From assembly GCA_020081605.1 (NCBI GenBank), contig JAHREC010000015.1:62001-126000 (forward strand): a DNA stretch of 64,000 nt, given 5' to 3'. Below are positions 54,266 through 64,000 of the stretch, one piece after another (positions within the stretch are counted from its first letter, which is position 1; every line of letters begins with the position of its first letter). The DNA is from Albifimbria verrucaria. Taxonomy: Eukaryota; Ascomycota; Sordariomycetes; Hypocreales; Stachybotryaceae. Under the pieces are notes generated by a model. It did no database searches and was not told where the DNA came from. It was given only the letters and a program-made list of their open reading frames with translations. The translations under genes were made by a program, and so were the position numbers.

Positions 54266-54760
54266 ATGTCCACCTCTCAACTGCTCACTCCATTTACCAG
54301 GCTATCTGACAAATTTCCGATATTGGCAGCACTTATTGTAAGACATTTTAATCACGACATCGAATACTCCGCCTCGGCCGTATTTCAGTGTTTAACTCAA
54401 CTTTATTTTAAACCTGAATTTGGCAATGTCGCTCTCTGTGAACAACCTCCTAATAACACTTCAAGGCGCAGAGCGGACGAACTGAGTCTCTGCTTTAATG
54501 CAGATTCGGGACAGCTTTTCCCGAAACTGATAGTGGAAAGCAAGGGAGGAGGAGGTTCTCTTCAAAAGTGGAAGAACAAGCGCACATAAATGCTTTAGAT
54601 GCATGTGCTTACTATAATGTCGCGGAAATACGGTGTATCACGCACAGAAAGCTAACTTACCGTTTATGGATGGTGGACTACGCAAGTGGGGCATGATTCC
54701 ATGTGATGGAGGTCTTGACGCTAGGGGGTAAAGAAGGAGTACCAAAATCTGGGTGATGAC
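54266..54760 (+). pseudogene. PD-(D/E)XK nuclease-like protein, one-base frameshift
   Basis: The first frame (54266-54589) reads 'MSTSQLLTPFTRLSDKFPIL', 'RRRADELSLCFN' and 'LFPKLIVESKGGGGSLQK'. After the loss of one base near 54568 the next frame reads 'VEEQAHINALDACAYYNVAE', 'IRCITHRKLTYRLWMVDYAS'. The pattern D-E..., strand with ExK ('IVESK'), then E-QA helix is that of the restriction-endonuclease-like fold found in many mould proteins of unknown role. The later part (to about 54900, 'DDDRTLDEFLGYLTGIYYL') may still belong to it. Identification rests on motif spacing alone. Confidence 0.45.
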
Positions 54761-55190
54761 GATCGAACGCTTGATGAATTTCTTGGATATCTGACTGGAA
54801 TATATTATTTACGGTAACATTTTGTATCAGTGGGTGCGACATTCGTAGAATTCACGGAACATTGTATTTCGAAGATTCTTGAGGGCCTGTCTGATGAGGG
54901 TTTCGCGGGCATTAAATGAATTGTTGTTCAGACACAGCAACGAAACCAGAATTAGGTATTTCTTGTGACTACGGTCATTCTTGTACAGTTGAGAGATCCA
55001 GTAATGAAGACACACAATGCCTACATACTCGATTCTCTGACTTGATCATCCGCTTCGCGTCAGTCAATACAGATTTCTTCTCCATTCAAAAGAAAAATGC
55101 AGGGGCGGTTCCAGCGGCCACTGCGACCATTGTTCCAATTGCTTATAAATAAAGCTTAAAATTTAACTTAAATGGCTTTTTCTGACTCTT
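54761..55190. other. AT-rich intergenic / decayed 3' part of the previous gene
   Basis: Short frames such as 'FAGIK' and 'NAGAVPAATATIVPIAYK' (plus strand) are readable, but no gene can be supported. The stretch ends at the TA target site of the pogo/Fot1 element. Confidence 0.35.
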
Positions 55191-55192
55191 TA

Positions 55193-56541
55193 ACGTCAGC
55201 AACCCCACAACCGCCCACCCAAGCAACAACGCGTCAACTTCATGATGCACTCACTCACTTAAAAATAATGCTATCGTAATAGGGAATGTATTCATAGATA
55301 GAATTAACTAGAGATTCGAAAGAAGTAAGTCACGGTCTTCTGGGTCATCATCTTGTTGTACAGTACTGCGTGTTTGGCGGGCCCCTGTCCTAGCTGCAAG
55401 GCGCGCTTTTTCGATGGCTCCTATATTTACAAAAGCCTCGTTGGGGTCTTTGCGGACCTTGGCACGGCCTTGACGCATTGTTTACGCGATTTTGGCCCTT
55501 AGGAACCAGCATCTATGCTTCAATGCAGTAATCTGGGCGTTCCTGAGATCCAATTCTCGGCCTGCCTTTCGAAAAATTGTACGGATGGCACGCTCAAAGC
55601 CGCTTATACGGTAAAACAGCCGGGAAAGCTATTCCTCGAGCTCACCGCTGTTCCTAGGCGTATACCACTCGATTCGTGGCCTGATTATCTGTCTCTCAAG
55701 AGTATGACGCCTCATGGAGTCGGCCGGTGGATGATTTGCTTCGGTAACTACCTTTATCAACGGCTCAGCATTCAACGGGTGGATTCCTGTTTTCTTAAAT
55801 CCGGCTCGAAGATTCGTAGATGACATAGCTTTGCGATGAGCCACAGTATACGCCGTAATGAGCCGTTGTTTCTGTACAGGGCGTTGGTTTCGAACGATGC
55901 ATAGGGCGCTGTCTCTTTGTGGAAGTATATCTTCATTGGGGAAAAGATGGTAATGTTAAGCGGTTGAGTGATGTGCGATGACTTTGGTGGAAGATAAATG
56001 AGCTGTATCCTATTAGTCTAAGCCCCAAAGTGAAAATCTTCGTGTGTCTACGCTGAGAAACCGTCTAGGTTCAAGATACGCCATACCAACGGCTCTTCAG
56101 GCGTTGTTTCCGGCACAAAGACTTCCTTCAACCAAGTCAACATGATTTTCCCGTTTGGCCAGCCTGTCTGCGTACAATCGTAGCCCCAGGAAGGACAATC
56201 TGGCGGAAACCACTGTCCCTGTAGGTTCTTTCCCGTCATAATGATGATAGGACGGATAGATCGCCCTATAGCGCCTCCACACTCAACAGCGGTGCCTCGA
56301 AGTCGATCACGCAATGTTGTACGCGGAATTTAATATAGCTTTGCGACCTTACAAATTGAATAGCCTTCCTGCGCTTTGGACATAGCTTCACTTAGCTGAG
56401 CCTCACAAGCAGCCGTTGATCTTATTATAGCGAAGATTCGACTTTTTTGGATAAAATTTGAAGGAATTACAGCCAAGGTACTATGGAGGGGATTTTTGAC
56501 GCGTCGCGTTTTCAATGGGCGGTTGTGGGGTTGCTGACGTT
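55193..56541 (-). mobile_element. pogo/Fot1-type DNA transposon with TIRs and TA duplication, internally deleted
   Basis: Terminal inverted repeats of 25 bases (55193-55217 and 56517-56541) are exact complements, beginning ACGTCAGCAACCCCACAAC. Each is flanked by TA (55191-55192 and 56542-56543), the target duplication of Tc1/mariner-pogo elements. With 1349 bases it is shorter than usual Fot1 relatives (about 1.8-2.1 kb), because the central transposase region is missing. It is a non-autonomous derivative. Confidence 0.92.
55600..56515 (-). pseudogene. pogo/Fot1-type transposase remnant (HTH and DDE parts)
   Basis: The reading starts near 56420 with 'CEAQLSEAMSKAQEGYSICK', the Psq-type helix-turn-helix, then (after a stop) 'PRTTLRDRLRGTAVECGGAI'. 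It then jumps directly to the DDE_1 core 'GKNLQGQWFPPDCPSWGYDC', 'TQTGWPNGKIMLTWLKEVFV' and 'WRILNLDGFSA' with the second Asp. After a stop it reads 'SHITQPLNITIFSPMKIYFH' and 'LRAGFKKTGIHPLNAEPLI' at the C-terminus. The CENP-B-type DNA-binding domain and first catalytic Asp are deleted. Confidence 0.85.
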
Positions 56542-56543
56542 AA

Positions 56544-57150
56544 TATCTCCTTCAGCGCCTTAAGGAGCCAAAAGCCTGGCACGGACAAGGGAAATGACGA
56601 ATTAAAATCGGGTAAAATCTAGTGACATTGAAGGCCTAGTGAATTGGCCGAAGACATGTGTATCAGCATTTAGCGTCGCTACCTAACACTACATTGCCAC
56701 AATCTCAGTCTTCCTAGTCTCTCTGGCTGATCGAGGATCGTTTAGATGTTACTTAGCGTATTGATACGATGACTAAGGTGCTGTGGTGTAGCTACATTTC
56801 CGGTTCAAGGAGATGGATAATATTACGGGCTCAGGGTCAGCCACGAGATTATGTAAAGTGAGACATCCACCCGAATAAAAACATCACGTGGATGTGTAGC
56901 GTCACCAAGGAACTCTCGTCCCTTCCATCCCTCAGACCTATCAAGCTTATTTATCAAGATGGAAAAGGCATGCCTCACTTCGCGATGCTTCCTATGCAGA
57001 TTCAGCGTAGTAGCTAGCGAAGATATCACCATAGGTATTGTTCACGTCATCGTCGTAGTCTGCTTACTGATCATGTGAAGCTTTTGGCGGGCAGACGACG
57101 ACAATATCGAGAGACGGCGCCATCTGGGAAGATGCCGCTGGTCATCCATA
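56544..57150. other. Intergenic, no gene recognised
   Basis: No supportable gene. The region lies between the pogo/Fot1 element and the broken gene at 57.15 kb. Confidence 0.4.
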
Positions 57151-57156
57151 CTTTAT

Positions 57157-58884
57157 GTGCCGAGGGACTGTTCGCATGAAGAAAAGCTGGATGTCTTCCA
57201 TCCTTCATGTCTTGCCTTCACTCCTTTAGAAGCACGCGAATTGCTCATTCGAGCCATGGACTACACGTTTGAGCCACGGATCTGCATACATCAACGCGCT
57301 CGTTATGTTTGGGGATCTCTATTAACAAGATTACCTGAGCTTAGGGGTTCTGTGGGAAATTGTCTCATTAATATCTTCTCATGCCGACTATGAACTCCCA
57401 CAGTTGCGTTATGTTGCCATTGCGAATGCAACCACGCTCTCGTCGTTGAAGATATCGATATGCGATTTCGGACTCGACTCTGAAATATGGGCCACTCGGG
57501 TCTATTTTGAAGGAAAAACATATATCGCATCTTTATCTAACAAAAAGCCAACTGCAGTGGAACAACTCTGTCCCATATATGCACCATCTTCAAGCAAAGA
57601 AACCAACACCCTCTCGTTATCATTTGCAGAGGATCATCTTGGTATTCGAGAGGTATTTCTCGGCAACCGCTGCATGTTCGCGTCGATTAAAGAACAATAT
57701 CCTGATACCCTTTGGTGGCGAACAATCTCAGGCTTAGGCACCAATGCTCGATTCAGTGGGGAATTCGACGTAGGTCCAATTTTTAATGGTACGAGTTCTA
57801 AACTGACATGTTTTCAAGTCCATTAAAATTCGCACATTGAAACCTAACAGCTTGGATGTCGTCGTCCCTCGAATTAGCTGGTGCGAACCTCAATTATCTC
57901 CAGAAAAGATAAGCTTTCACGAATTATATCCGACTTCCAATGAATTAAGAATGACATATTTCTTATGCAATGATCAGAACATTGTGGCTTACTCTGCGCG
58001 CTGGCGGAGGAGATTAATCAGTTTACATGCACACAAAACTGTAGACACCTCCTCACATTATATTCCTTACGATTGGGAAGATCCGTGCTGGCTATATATA
58101 CCTTTAAGGAAAATGGAGTATGCCACGGAATTTTGGAAACATAAATTCCATAAAATTCCAAGGTTTTCGGAGACATCCCTTATTGTATGTCAGAGTTTTA
58201 TTCCAACAGGAAAAGAAAGCCTACTAACTACGACCAGATTGTAACAAACCAAGGACGTACACTGTTTTTGGGACCACAGCCACCACAATATAATACAACA
58301 GAAGCAGACATGGAATTTTTAAGCTTCATGCAGGCAGAGGCATGCCGAGTATACTTCGATGATAGTCCGCACGGTATCCATCAGCTTGGTTTTCAAACTT
58401 TCGAACAGACAACCAAACCTGATACTATGCCGGCAGTGGCTTATCATCCCCACAGCGCTTTCCACACTCCGGGAGATTACTTCTACACGACTGCCGATCT
58501 TGAAAATACAGTGGAGATGAGATGCTGTAGCTGTATTGTTCGTGGGCGCCCTACAATCACTGGCCTGCTTTTCCGTCGAGTGGATGGCTCTTGTGTTTCT
58601 GTGGGACAAGTCCGGCTCGATCACTTGGGCACTCTTATTTCTTTGACCGCTGATAGCCGCTTTTATCTTACCTTTGCTTTTTCCCTGCTGATTTTCCTTT
58701 GGGTGGCTCCACTTATATCTCTCAAGTTGCCTTTGCCGTCCCTAAGGAGGAGACTCATATTGAGGTAAAATGTCGTGGGCAGCTTGAGTGGTGGTTCTCG
58801 TCCAGACAATGCGTAGTTCGATACGGTGGCTTTGAGAGTCCTCTAGGAAAGTTATCAAGCGGTATATCTAGGGTCCCATCATGA
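57157..58884 (+). pseudogene. Large fungal protein of unknown function, frameshifted
   Basis: Five segments read as one protein. They are 'LAFTPLEARELLIRAMDYTF' (57157-57393); 'LRYVAIANATTLSSLKISIC' and 'LSLSFAEDHLGIREVFLGNR' (57404-57826); 'IKIRTLKPNSLDVVVPRISW' and 'DWEDPCWLYIPLRKMEYATE' (57837-58244); 'FYSNRKRKPTNYDQIVTNQG', 'FMQAEACRVYFDDSPHGIHQ' and 'TITGLLFRRVDGSCVSVGQV' (58187-58768); and 'GQLEWWFSSRQCVVRYGGF' (to 58884). The LEWWFS-QC ending and the ITGLLxxxxDG motif mark a family of large proteins in moulds, some with an N-terminal F-box; none is visible here. Shifts near 57400, 57815, 58190 and 58700 break the gene. Function unknown. Confidence 0.55.
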
Positions 58885-58917
58885 GATAGATTGATAGTAT
58901 AATGTCAATCAGCATCT

Positions 58918-59227
58918 GGAGACACAAGCAAAGCCACAGGTCTTGCAGATAACAACCCGGTATCTTGCGATATATTCGAAAGGCTCCATGCCTACAGAGC
59001 ACTCATATTCTGATTACGGCTTTTTATGCAGATTCATAGTGCAACCAAATCTCAGGATCCATGATCCTCTTCGCCCCTTTACGCGTCTGTCTATCCCCTG
59101 CAACGTGAGACGCGTTGTGTTCAGTGACTAAATCACCGGACCCCTGCTAAAACAATAAACTCTACCCCTGTATTATGGGGCAGAAAAAATAACTATACTC
59201 AAGTGAACGTAGGTCTGGTGCAGTAGG
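58918..59227 (-). pseudogene. OrsD-family fragment K: conserved 5' leader and first codons
   Basis: This third copy of the OrsD-element 5' end starts at 59227 (CCTACTGCACCAGACC) and is nearly identical to those at 16022 and 42751 through the leader. The leader includes the ACGCGT pair (59081-59088 and 59108-59115). The ATG follows at 58990, reading 'MEPFEYIARYRVVICKTCGF', and similarity ends after about 25 codons at 58918. It is a solo 5' end. Confidence 0.85.
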
Positions 59228-60269
59228 GCATTTTAAAGATTCCCTTAATATAATCCTTTATATACTCAATGAGCTTATTATTACTCATTGATACTACGCT
59301 GGCTATCTTGTTATTCGTCCATACACTTATATTCCAGTACTAATCTGCAAACCCGGAGCTATTAGCTTAATAATATACACCAGCCTGGTATAAATATCGC
59401 TAGCTATATTGCATCATGTCTTTAGAGGGAACTCTAGTAGTAATCTTTGGATTCCCGTTTAGGGACCCACAAGTGGCAGAGCTGTGAATAAACTACTCGT
59501 AAGCGAGTCGGCCGCCGGGTGGAGAAGCAGAAAATCTCACCTGTAGTGCAGAAATCCCTAAACGATAACTGCATCATTTACCCTCCCAAGTATTACTTAG
59601 ACTTAAGCAGTAGTAAAGGAAGACGCTCATAATAATGGCTTCATGCTATATTGCATAGATTATCTCCAAATAGCTTGATTATCCACCAATCTTTCAGAGC
59701 TTGCTCATTCATCTAGACCTTTAATGTTCTGCGTGGCTATCATAGTAACTGGCTGATTTAACCAAGAGCTTTCTGAAGCCTTTCTCCTTCCATCCGTCCT
59801 GTCCCCTGCTTTCTCTTTTCCTTACCTTATTAGGGAAAATAGCAGCTCATGATAGCGTTTCCAAATCATCATGCACAAATCAAAGCACTAGTAAATACAA
59901 CATATACATCAAGATTACTACTTCTGGCAATATTCCCTAAGCAAAAGATAGCCTACAGACGTTAATAGAAAGAATAGGACTAAATCAGTACGTAACTGAT
60001 AAGCTGACTGCATTAGATTTAATTCTTTAGAGAAACAGGGGATAGTACGGAGGAAAGAAGACAGGGTTCAGAAAGATGTCGATTAAATCAGCCAGTCACC
60101 GTTATAACCGTTAGCCTGTCGTGTTATACTCTTTGTCGAGGCAAGTACAGAATATTGAGTATAAAGTTTGCGCATTCCCTCCCTACAGAATCCCTCAGTT
60201 CTCTTATCAGTCTACATCAGGCCTTCTTTTTCCACTCATTGAATATTATTAATATTAACAACGCATAAG
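59228..60269. other. AT-rich intergenic, no gene seen
   Basis: The sequence is AT-rich, dense in TA dinucleotides and full of stops in all frames. It holds no recognisable repeat of the window. Its right end is the presumed promoter of the secreted-protein gene; a TATAAAG-type motif lies near 60160. Confidence 0.5.
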
Positions 60270-60318
60270 GTACAACTCAAACATGAACTTAGATGTCTGT
60301 TGCTAACATCTACCTTAG
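60270..60318 (+). promoter_or_regulatory. Probable 49-base 5'UTR intron ending directly at the start codon (or two short uORFs)
   Basis: GTACAAC at 60270 can serve as donor. GCTAAC (about 60302) and CTTAG (60314-60318) form a standard branch site and acceptor immediately before the ATG at 60319. If not spliced, two upstream ATGs (60283 and 60293) open 7- and 9-codon frames, the second ending in a TGA that overlaps the main ATG. Confidence 0.5.
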
Positions 60319-60666
60319 ATGAAGCTTCAAACCTCAGCTGTTGCTCTCCTAGCCGCAGCAGCCCATATCGCAGAGGCTGCTACTTGCGGATCTGCGAGCT
60401 TTTGTGGCCTGCCGACAGTTAGTGCATCTAAGGATAAGCTCTACCAAATTCGTGAGCAGATCTGCACCGACTCTGGCAAATACGTCAATGGTGGGCAGGT
60501 GAATAAGCCTCTCGTTTATGTGACGGGGAAAAACTGCCAACAGACATGGTGCTGGGATGGATTTGAGAATATTATTCAACAGTGCTTCGTTGATGGATGG
60601 GGTGTTTGGGGCACGTATACCTACAACGGCTGCACGTACCATATGCAAAAATGCTATAACCCATAA
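60319..60666 (+). CDS. Small secreted cysteine-rich protein (candidate effector)
   Basis: The intact 115-residue protein begins with a signal peptide ('MKLQTSAVALLAAAAHIAEA', cleavage probably after A20 or A21). The mature part of about 95 residues contains eight cysteines at 23, 29, 49, 73, 78, 89, 105 and 112, enough for four disulphides, and is rich in aromatic residues ('WCWDGFENI', 'GWGVWGTYTYNGCTYHMQKC'). There is no membrane anchor, GPI signal or enzymatic motif. This profile fits secreted fungal proteins acting at the host or competitor interface, but I do not recognise the specific family. It lies alone in AT-rich DNA, a setting typical for effector genes. Possible 5'UTR intron directly upstream. 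Confidence 0.75.
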   Translation: MKLQTSAVALLAAAAHIAEAATCGSASFCGLPTVSASKDKLYQIREQICTDSGKYVNGGQVNKPLVYVTGKNCQQTWCWDGFENIIQQCFVDGWGVWGTYTYNGCTYHMQKCYNP

Positions 60667-61721
60667 GCTCCATAGCTACTATAGCGGATGCAGGAATACT
60701 ATTAGTGTTCTGTTCTGGTATATCTGCTTATAATGGGCTATGGTTAGTCGATAAATAGAATAACATCCATCACTATATAGCGAGCCACACTATATAGCAA
60801 GCTAAAATGCAGATACTTGATGTTTAATTATATCTTAACTTCACCTATAATACTGCATTTACCCAAAACCGCCTGAAATGTATTACTTAATCACTATATC
60901 TCCTTGATATTTCTTAACCGAAAAATTATACTGTCGCCGGAGAGTGATTGTACCGTAGACCTTACTTGGGTGCCTCAATACAGTGTCAAACTAGATTAAG
61001 TATAAAAGTTGACGGTTTATTCTAGATCGTCTCGGGTGAGGTCAGGACTAGGTTCCTAAAACTGACCACTGTCAGTCGTTGACTCAAGGTGTTCGAACTT
61101 TTTCCTTGCTCTGATGTCACTGTAGGCCATTGAAGTCGCTAAAAACGTGTCAGGCCCATTTTACAACCCTCTTGGTCTCGAGTTTGAGCGTCACATGTAC
61201 AGGGTACCCGGTATGCTTCACTCAACCCCATGCCTCAAACATACTGAACTAGAAGAATACGGGCTTGCATTTAAGCCACCACCGACCGTTTCGCTCATGC
61301 CCGGAAGGTAATAGTCAAGAGCCTAACTTCGTCACCTCCTGCGTGATCCTGGACTGGGAGCGAGTCAACCCTCATTCGGATCTTAGATGCGTTATTTCCG
61401 GTTACAATCTTCATAAGAAACCTGCTTTAGTGTCACAGAAACTCAGCCCACTCAATGGTGTCATAAGCTTAGAATGAGCCGAGAGAGACTGATAACGAAG
61501 CTTTCAGCACTAAATATTTTTGGAACATACTCAATCTAGTAAAGTTGGAACAACGCTACCGGCGTAAAAATGTATGAAGCTTTAGTTATTTAATTGTTTA
61601 CAGAGAATATTGGTAGAGGACTTGAAATAATGTCACCAAATTGACTAAGACACTTGGGATTTGTACAGATTGTGGCTACAAAGCTGTTTTATTTATGATG
61701 GTGATAACGAGCTGAACGATT
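60667..61721. other. AT-rich intergenic, no gene recognised
   Basis: No supportable gene. The frame at 61265-61477 has no features. Confidence 0.45.
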
Positions 61722-62485
61722 TTAACATTTCGTTACACTCTGATCGACGTACTCTTTAGCCAAATGCCCGAGGTATCCTTCTATCTTCTTTCCCCTTTCA
61801 TAAACGTCGTTGCAGTCGAGTAGGATCCACATCATACGCCCGGGCATGGTGCCGTTACCGGTGATATCTTTCAATTTGTGGGCAGTGGCGCGTTGGACGC
61901 TCACGTCGTCCTGACGCAATATCCGCTTCTCGCCCGAGTCGAGTATCAGCTCGAATACACCCTCTACCACTATGCCGTAATCGATAGATATGGCGCGGTG
62001 AAGGTGGGACTCAATATTGGGTGCGAAGTCGATCATGCGCATGATGGAGCCATGTTAGTAATGTAAAGGAGGCTAATAGTGACGATAGAGATGCGATTTA
62101 TTAGTAATGGGGATGTGTAGAAGCAATGATGGAGGGAGGAAGGGAAGTAACTTGCTGTTGTTTACAGCATGAATAAATATGAGCATGTCTCTCTCTCACC
62201 GTCTTTTTGAATGTCTACATCATCGTTGAGCTCCACTGGCGCCTCCTGGGTAGAATAGATGATGTTGGAAACGGCCTGCTGTTAGCCCATGACCCGGTGG
62301 TGATCACCGTGATCCGACCTCAGGAAAACAGATTCGCCTTTCTCGTTGTGGCCAGTGATGTGGCGGAAAATTTGTCGGAGTCCGGGAGCCGGAAAACTTT
62401 GAACATATCCTTTGCCTGTAGAGCCAGATCCGAGGGAGTGGTGGCGTTGGTCTCAGACATGGTTAAGAAGCGTATTTACGACTAA
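61722..62485 (-). pseudogene. Cupin-domain protein relic
   Basis: The C-terminal part (62042-61722) reads 'MIDFAPNIESHLHRAISIDY', 'GIVVEGVFELILDSGEKRIL' and 'DDVSVQRATAHKLKDITGNG', the cupin beta-barrel with H-x-x-x-S-D-Y-G, E and H metal-ligand positions (H in 'LHRA' and 'TAHK', E in 'VEG'). The N-terminal part is readable on the same strand from 62463: 'MSETNATTPSDLALQAKDMF' and 'KVFRLPDSDKFSA', and near 62240 'NIIYSTQEAPVELNDDVDI'. A GTGAGAG donor follows near 62200, but the cupin frame has a TAA directly before its first Met with no acceptor between, so the parts cannot be spliced cleanly. Related proteins are often small enzymes or regulators in secondary-metabolite clusters. Confidence 0.6.
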
Positions 62486-63069
62486 TGGGCACGTATCCAA
62501 GCTCTGTTTTGCAAGAGGCGCCTCGAGGTCTGATTTTGATGCTTGTATGTAATGCTAACCAACAAACAAAGCATCATACGCCATGGAAATCCTCTCTAGG
62601 CAGCGGCGTGTTATTTTAGCATAGCCAGTTTCACCCGTCCAATAAGATTCTGTCGTGTCAATGGTAGCCGACCTCAGCAATGCCGAGGAAAGCAGGTTGG
62701 GGCTTGTAAAGTCTTTCCCTGGCTTGCCAACTGTTTAATTAGCATATTGTAATATGCGCGAATGTTTCGGCCAAGCCACAGTCAATGTTATACTAGGGAG
62801 CAAATGTAACCCGCGGCAGCATAATTGATCTTTCAGGCCTAGGTCGCTGTCGCCTGCCAGCATGAAGGTTGCCACATGAGCTACATACTTATCATAGGAT
62901 AGCTAGAATACGCGTTTCTAGGATCCATCCTTGGAGATTCATGTAATCGGATTTCTATTTTGGCTGGCCATCTCAGCGTGTATGCATCCGTGTTTTAGGC
63001 CAATCTCAACATTCCTCCAAGTCGAGCATCCATTCGAGCTATTTTCACAATAGCTAAATCAATGGATGG
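62486..63069. other. AT-rich intergenic, no gene recognised
   Basis: No supportable gene; many stops in all frames. Confidence 0.45.
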
Positions 63070-64000
63070 GGAATAGTCCAAAGTCATTATTGCAGCCGGC
63101 GGTTCAGTTGGCCTCTATATTGCCCATACCCTATAAAGAGCAAGGATTGAGTTTGTGCTTCTTGAAAAGCAGAAGATAATTAATAACCCTTCTGAGCAAT
63201 TGCTCTTCCTCTGACCCTAGATAGTACAACTTCTAGACTAGATCTGCTTATTGGGTCCCTTACGATAGGTAACTCTGACTTTATATTAGAAGAATCGGAT
63301 ATTTAGTCTTAATAATAAGGTCTTAAGTATAAGTAAATTCTAGGAATAGATATATAAAAAGTATATACTATTCCTAAAAGTAGGCAGATAGAATATAAAT
63401 CAGGAGGAGGAGAGAAGAGGGGTTCTACAAGAATGGCTATGCTAATCAAGCTAACTAGCCATGGATATCCCTATTCTCTGCGAAGAACTCAGCCGCACCC
63501 TGGCTATATATCTCAAGAATGCAGATTCCGTAGTCAAGATAAGCGCACACGTTATTAATATTATGATTAATATAACTGATGCTAAAAGTCACCTTGGATA
63601 AAGGCACCTATATTATAGGTTCTATTATTATAGGCGCAGATGGCGTGCATAAAAGACTCGCGGCCTGATATAGGAGCTGATTCAACTTGAGGATGAGACT
63701 GCCAGAGTAGTAGGAGAACTGGACAAACCAATCGTTACTAGCTTCCACAGTATCTTTGGCCGGACGTCGAATAAACAGCTGAAAATTAACCCGCATATAT
63801 TGTTTGAGTCGTGAGGGTCCTGGAGCGTGGTTCAATGCACAGGGGACGAGGAAAACCTATGATTCGTGACTCTTACGCCTCAAACTCCACCACTCCATGA
63901 TATGATAGCGCAGGCTCGTTATACAACTGGGGAGATGGAGGCGTATGCGGCATCAATTTTAAATCTCTTTATTTACAAGCATAAACGAATGGGTCGATTA
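63070..64000 (+). pseudogene. FAD-dependent monooxygenase relic, AT-rich, runs off the window end
   Basis: The plus strand at 63077 reads 'SKVIIAAGGSVGLYIAHTL', stop, 'RARIEFVLLEKQK', the N-terminal Rossmann fold of salicylate-hydroxylase-like monooxygenases (GGSxxGLxxAxxL...LEK). About 530 bases later come 'TYIIGSIIIGADGVHKRLAA', the conserved GADGVxS-xR motif, and 'IVTSFHSIFGRTSNKQLKIN'. Between and after these are many TAA/TAG stops and frame changes. The AT-rich decay is of the kind expected from repeat-induced point mutation, though I could not compare it with an intact copy. Confidence 0.6.

Noticed and set aside
1..64000. A Starship giant element
   Set aside because: No DUF3435 captain frame was found, and the usual cargo (FRE, PLP, DUF3723) is missing. 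The recombinase-like motifs seen belong to the OrsD family.
1..64000. CRISPR array
   Set aside because: No regularly spaced direct repeats with unique spacers; the only regular array is the ankyrin-coding one, which has no spacers.

Overview
The window looks like a repeat-rich, gene-poor accessory or subtelomere-like region of a filamentous ascomycete (Pezizomycotina). The reasons are: short GT-AG introns of about 37-70 nt with CTAAC/CTGAC-type branch sites; Tad-like LINEs, a pogo/Fot1-type element with TA target sites and a piggyBac relative; and many families typical of moulds (OrsD/PF12013 zinc-finger proteins, HET, DUF6604, HNH_2, ankyrin, F-box, BTB). I cannot name the species from sequence alone.

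Layout. 0.6-5.6 kb is a near full-length but frameshifted Tad-like LINE. 6-9.5 kb has a small two-exon gene, an ankyrin-like relic and an F-box gene. 9.6-13.4 kb is a stack of OrsD-family fragments, one of which (11.4-13.0 kb) keeps a readable tyrosine-recombinase-like C-terminus. 13.8-15.4 kb is a broken HNH-nuclease gene. 17.5-20.1 kb is a broken DUF6604 gene. 21-24.4 kb holds a WD40-like fragment and a GC-rich unknown block. 25-27.6 kb holds a small TATA-box gene, a strong hairpin and an apparently intact HP1-like chromodomain gene. 28-30 kb is OrsD debris. 30.1-32.2 kb is a decayed piggyBac transposase and 32.4-34.6 kb a frameshifted HET gene. 35-43.3 kb has more OrsD copies, a fragment of an NLR/lipase-like gene and a second LINE that has lost its 3' half. 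43.8-46.5 kb has an ankyrin gene and a peptidase fragment. 47.5-54.8 kb has a 2EXR-like gene, RNase H and BTB relics, and an intact two-exon gene of unknown function inside a pair of GC-rich heptamer repeats. 55.2-56.5 kb is a deleted pogo/Fot1 element with TIRs and TA duplications. 57-59.2 kb is a broken gene plus the third copy of the OrsD-element 5' end. 60.3 kb is a small secreted cysteine-rich protein gene. 61.7-64 kb has cupin and FAD-monooxygenase relics in AT-rich DNA.

How it fits together. Almost every long gene carries frameshifts or stops, whereas a few short genes are clean: 6.36 kb, the HP1-like gene, 47.6 kb, 52.9-53.9 kb and 60.3 kb. The recurring theme is an OrsD-type mobile family present as eleven fragments. 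Three copies share the same 5' boundary and leader, including an inverted pair of ACGCGT boxes, and the one copy that reaches the C-terminus shows box I (RxxEL), K, YR and GH-x8-Y signatures of tyrosine recombinases. I propose that these are remnants of a Crypton-like or captain-like element. Many of the non-transposon genes (HET, ankyrin, WD40, NLR-lipase, BTB, HNH, PD-(D/E)XK-like) belong to families that are expanded in fungal self/non-self recognition.
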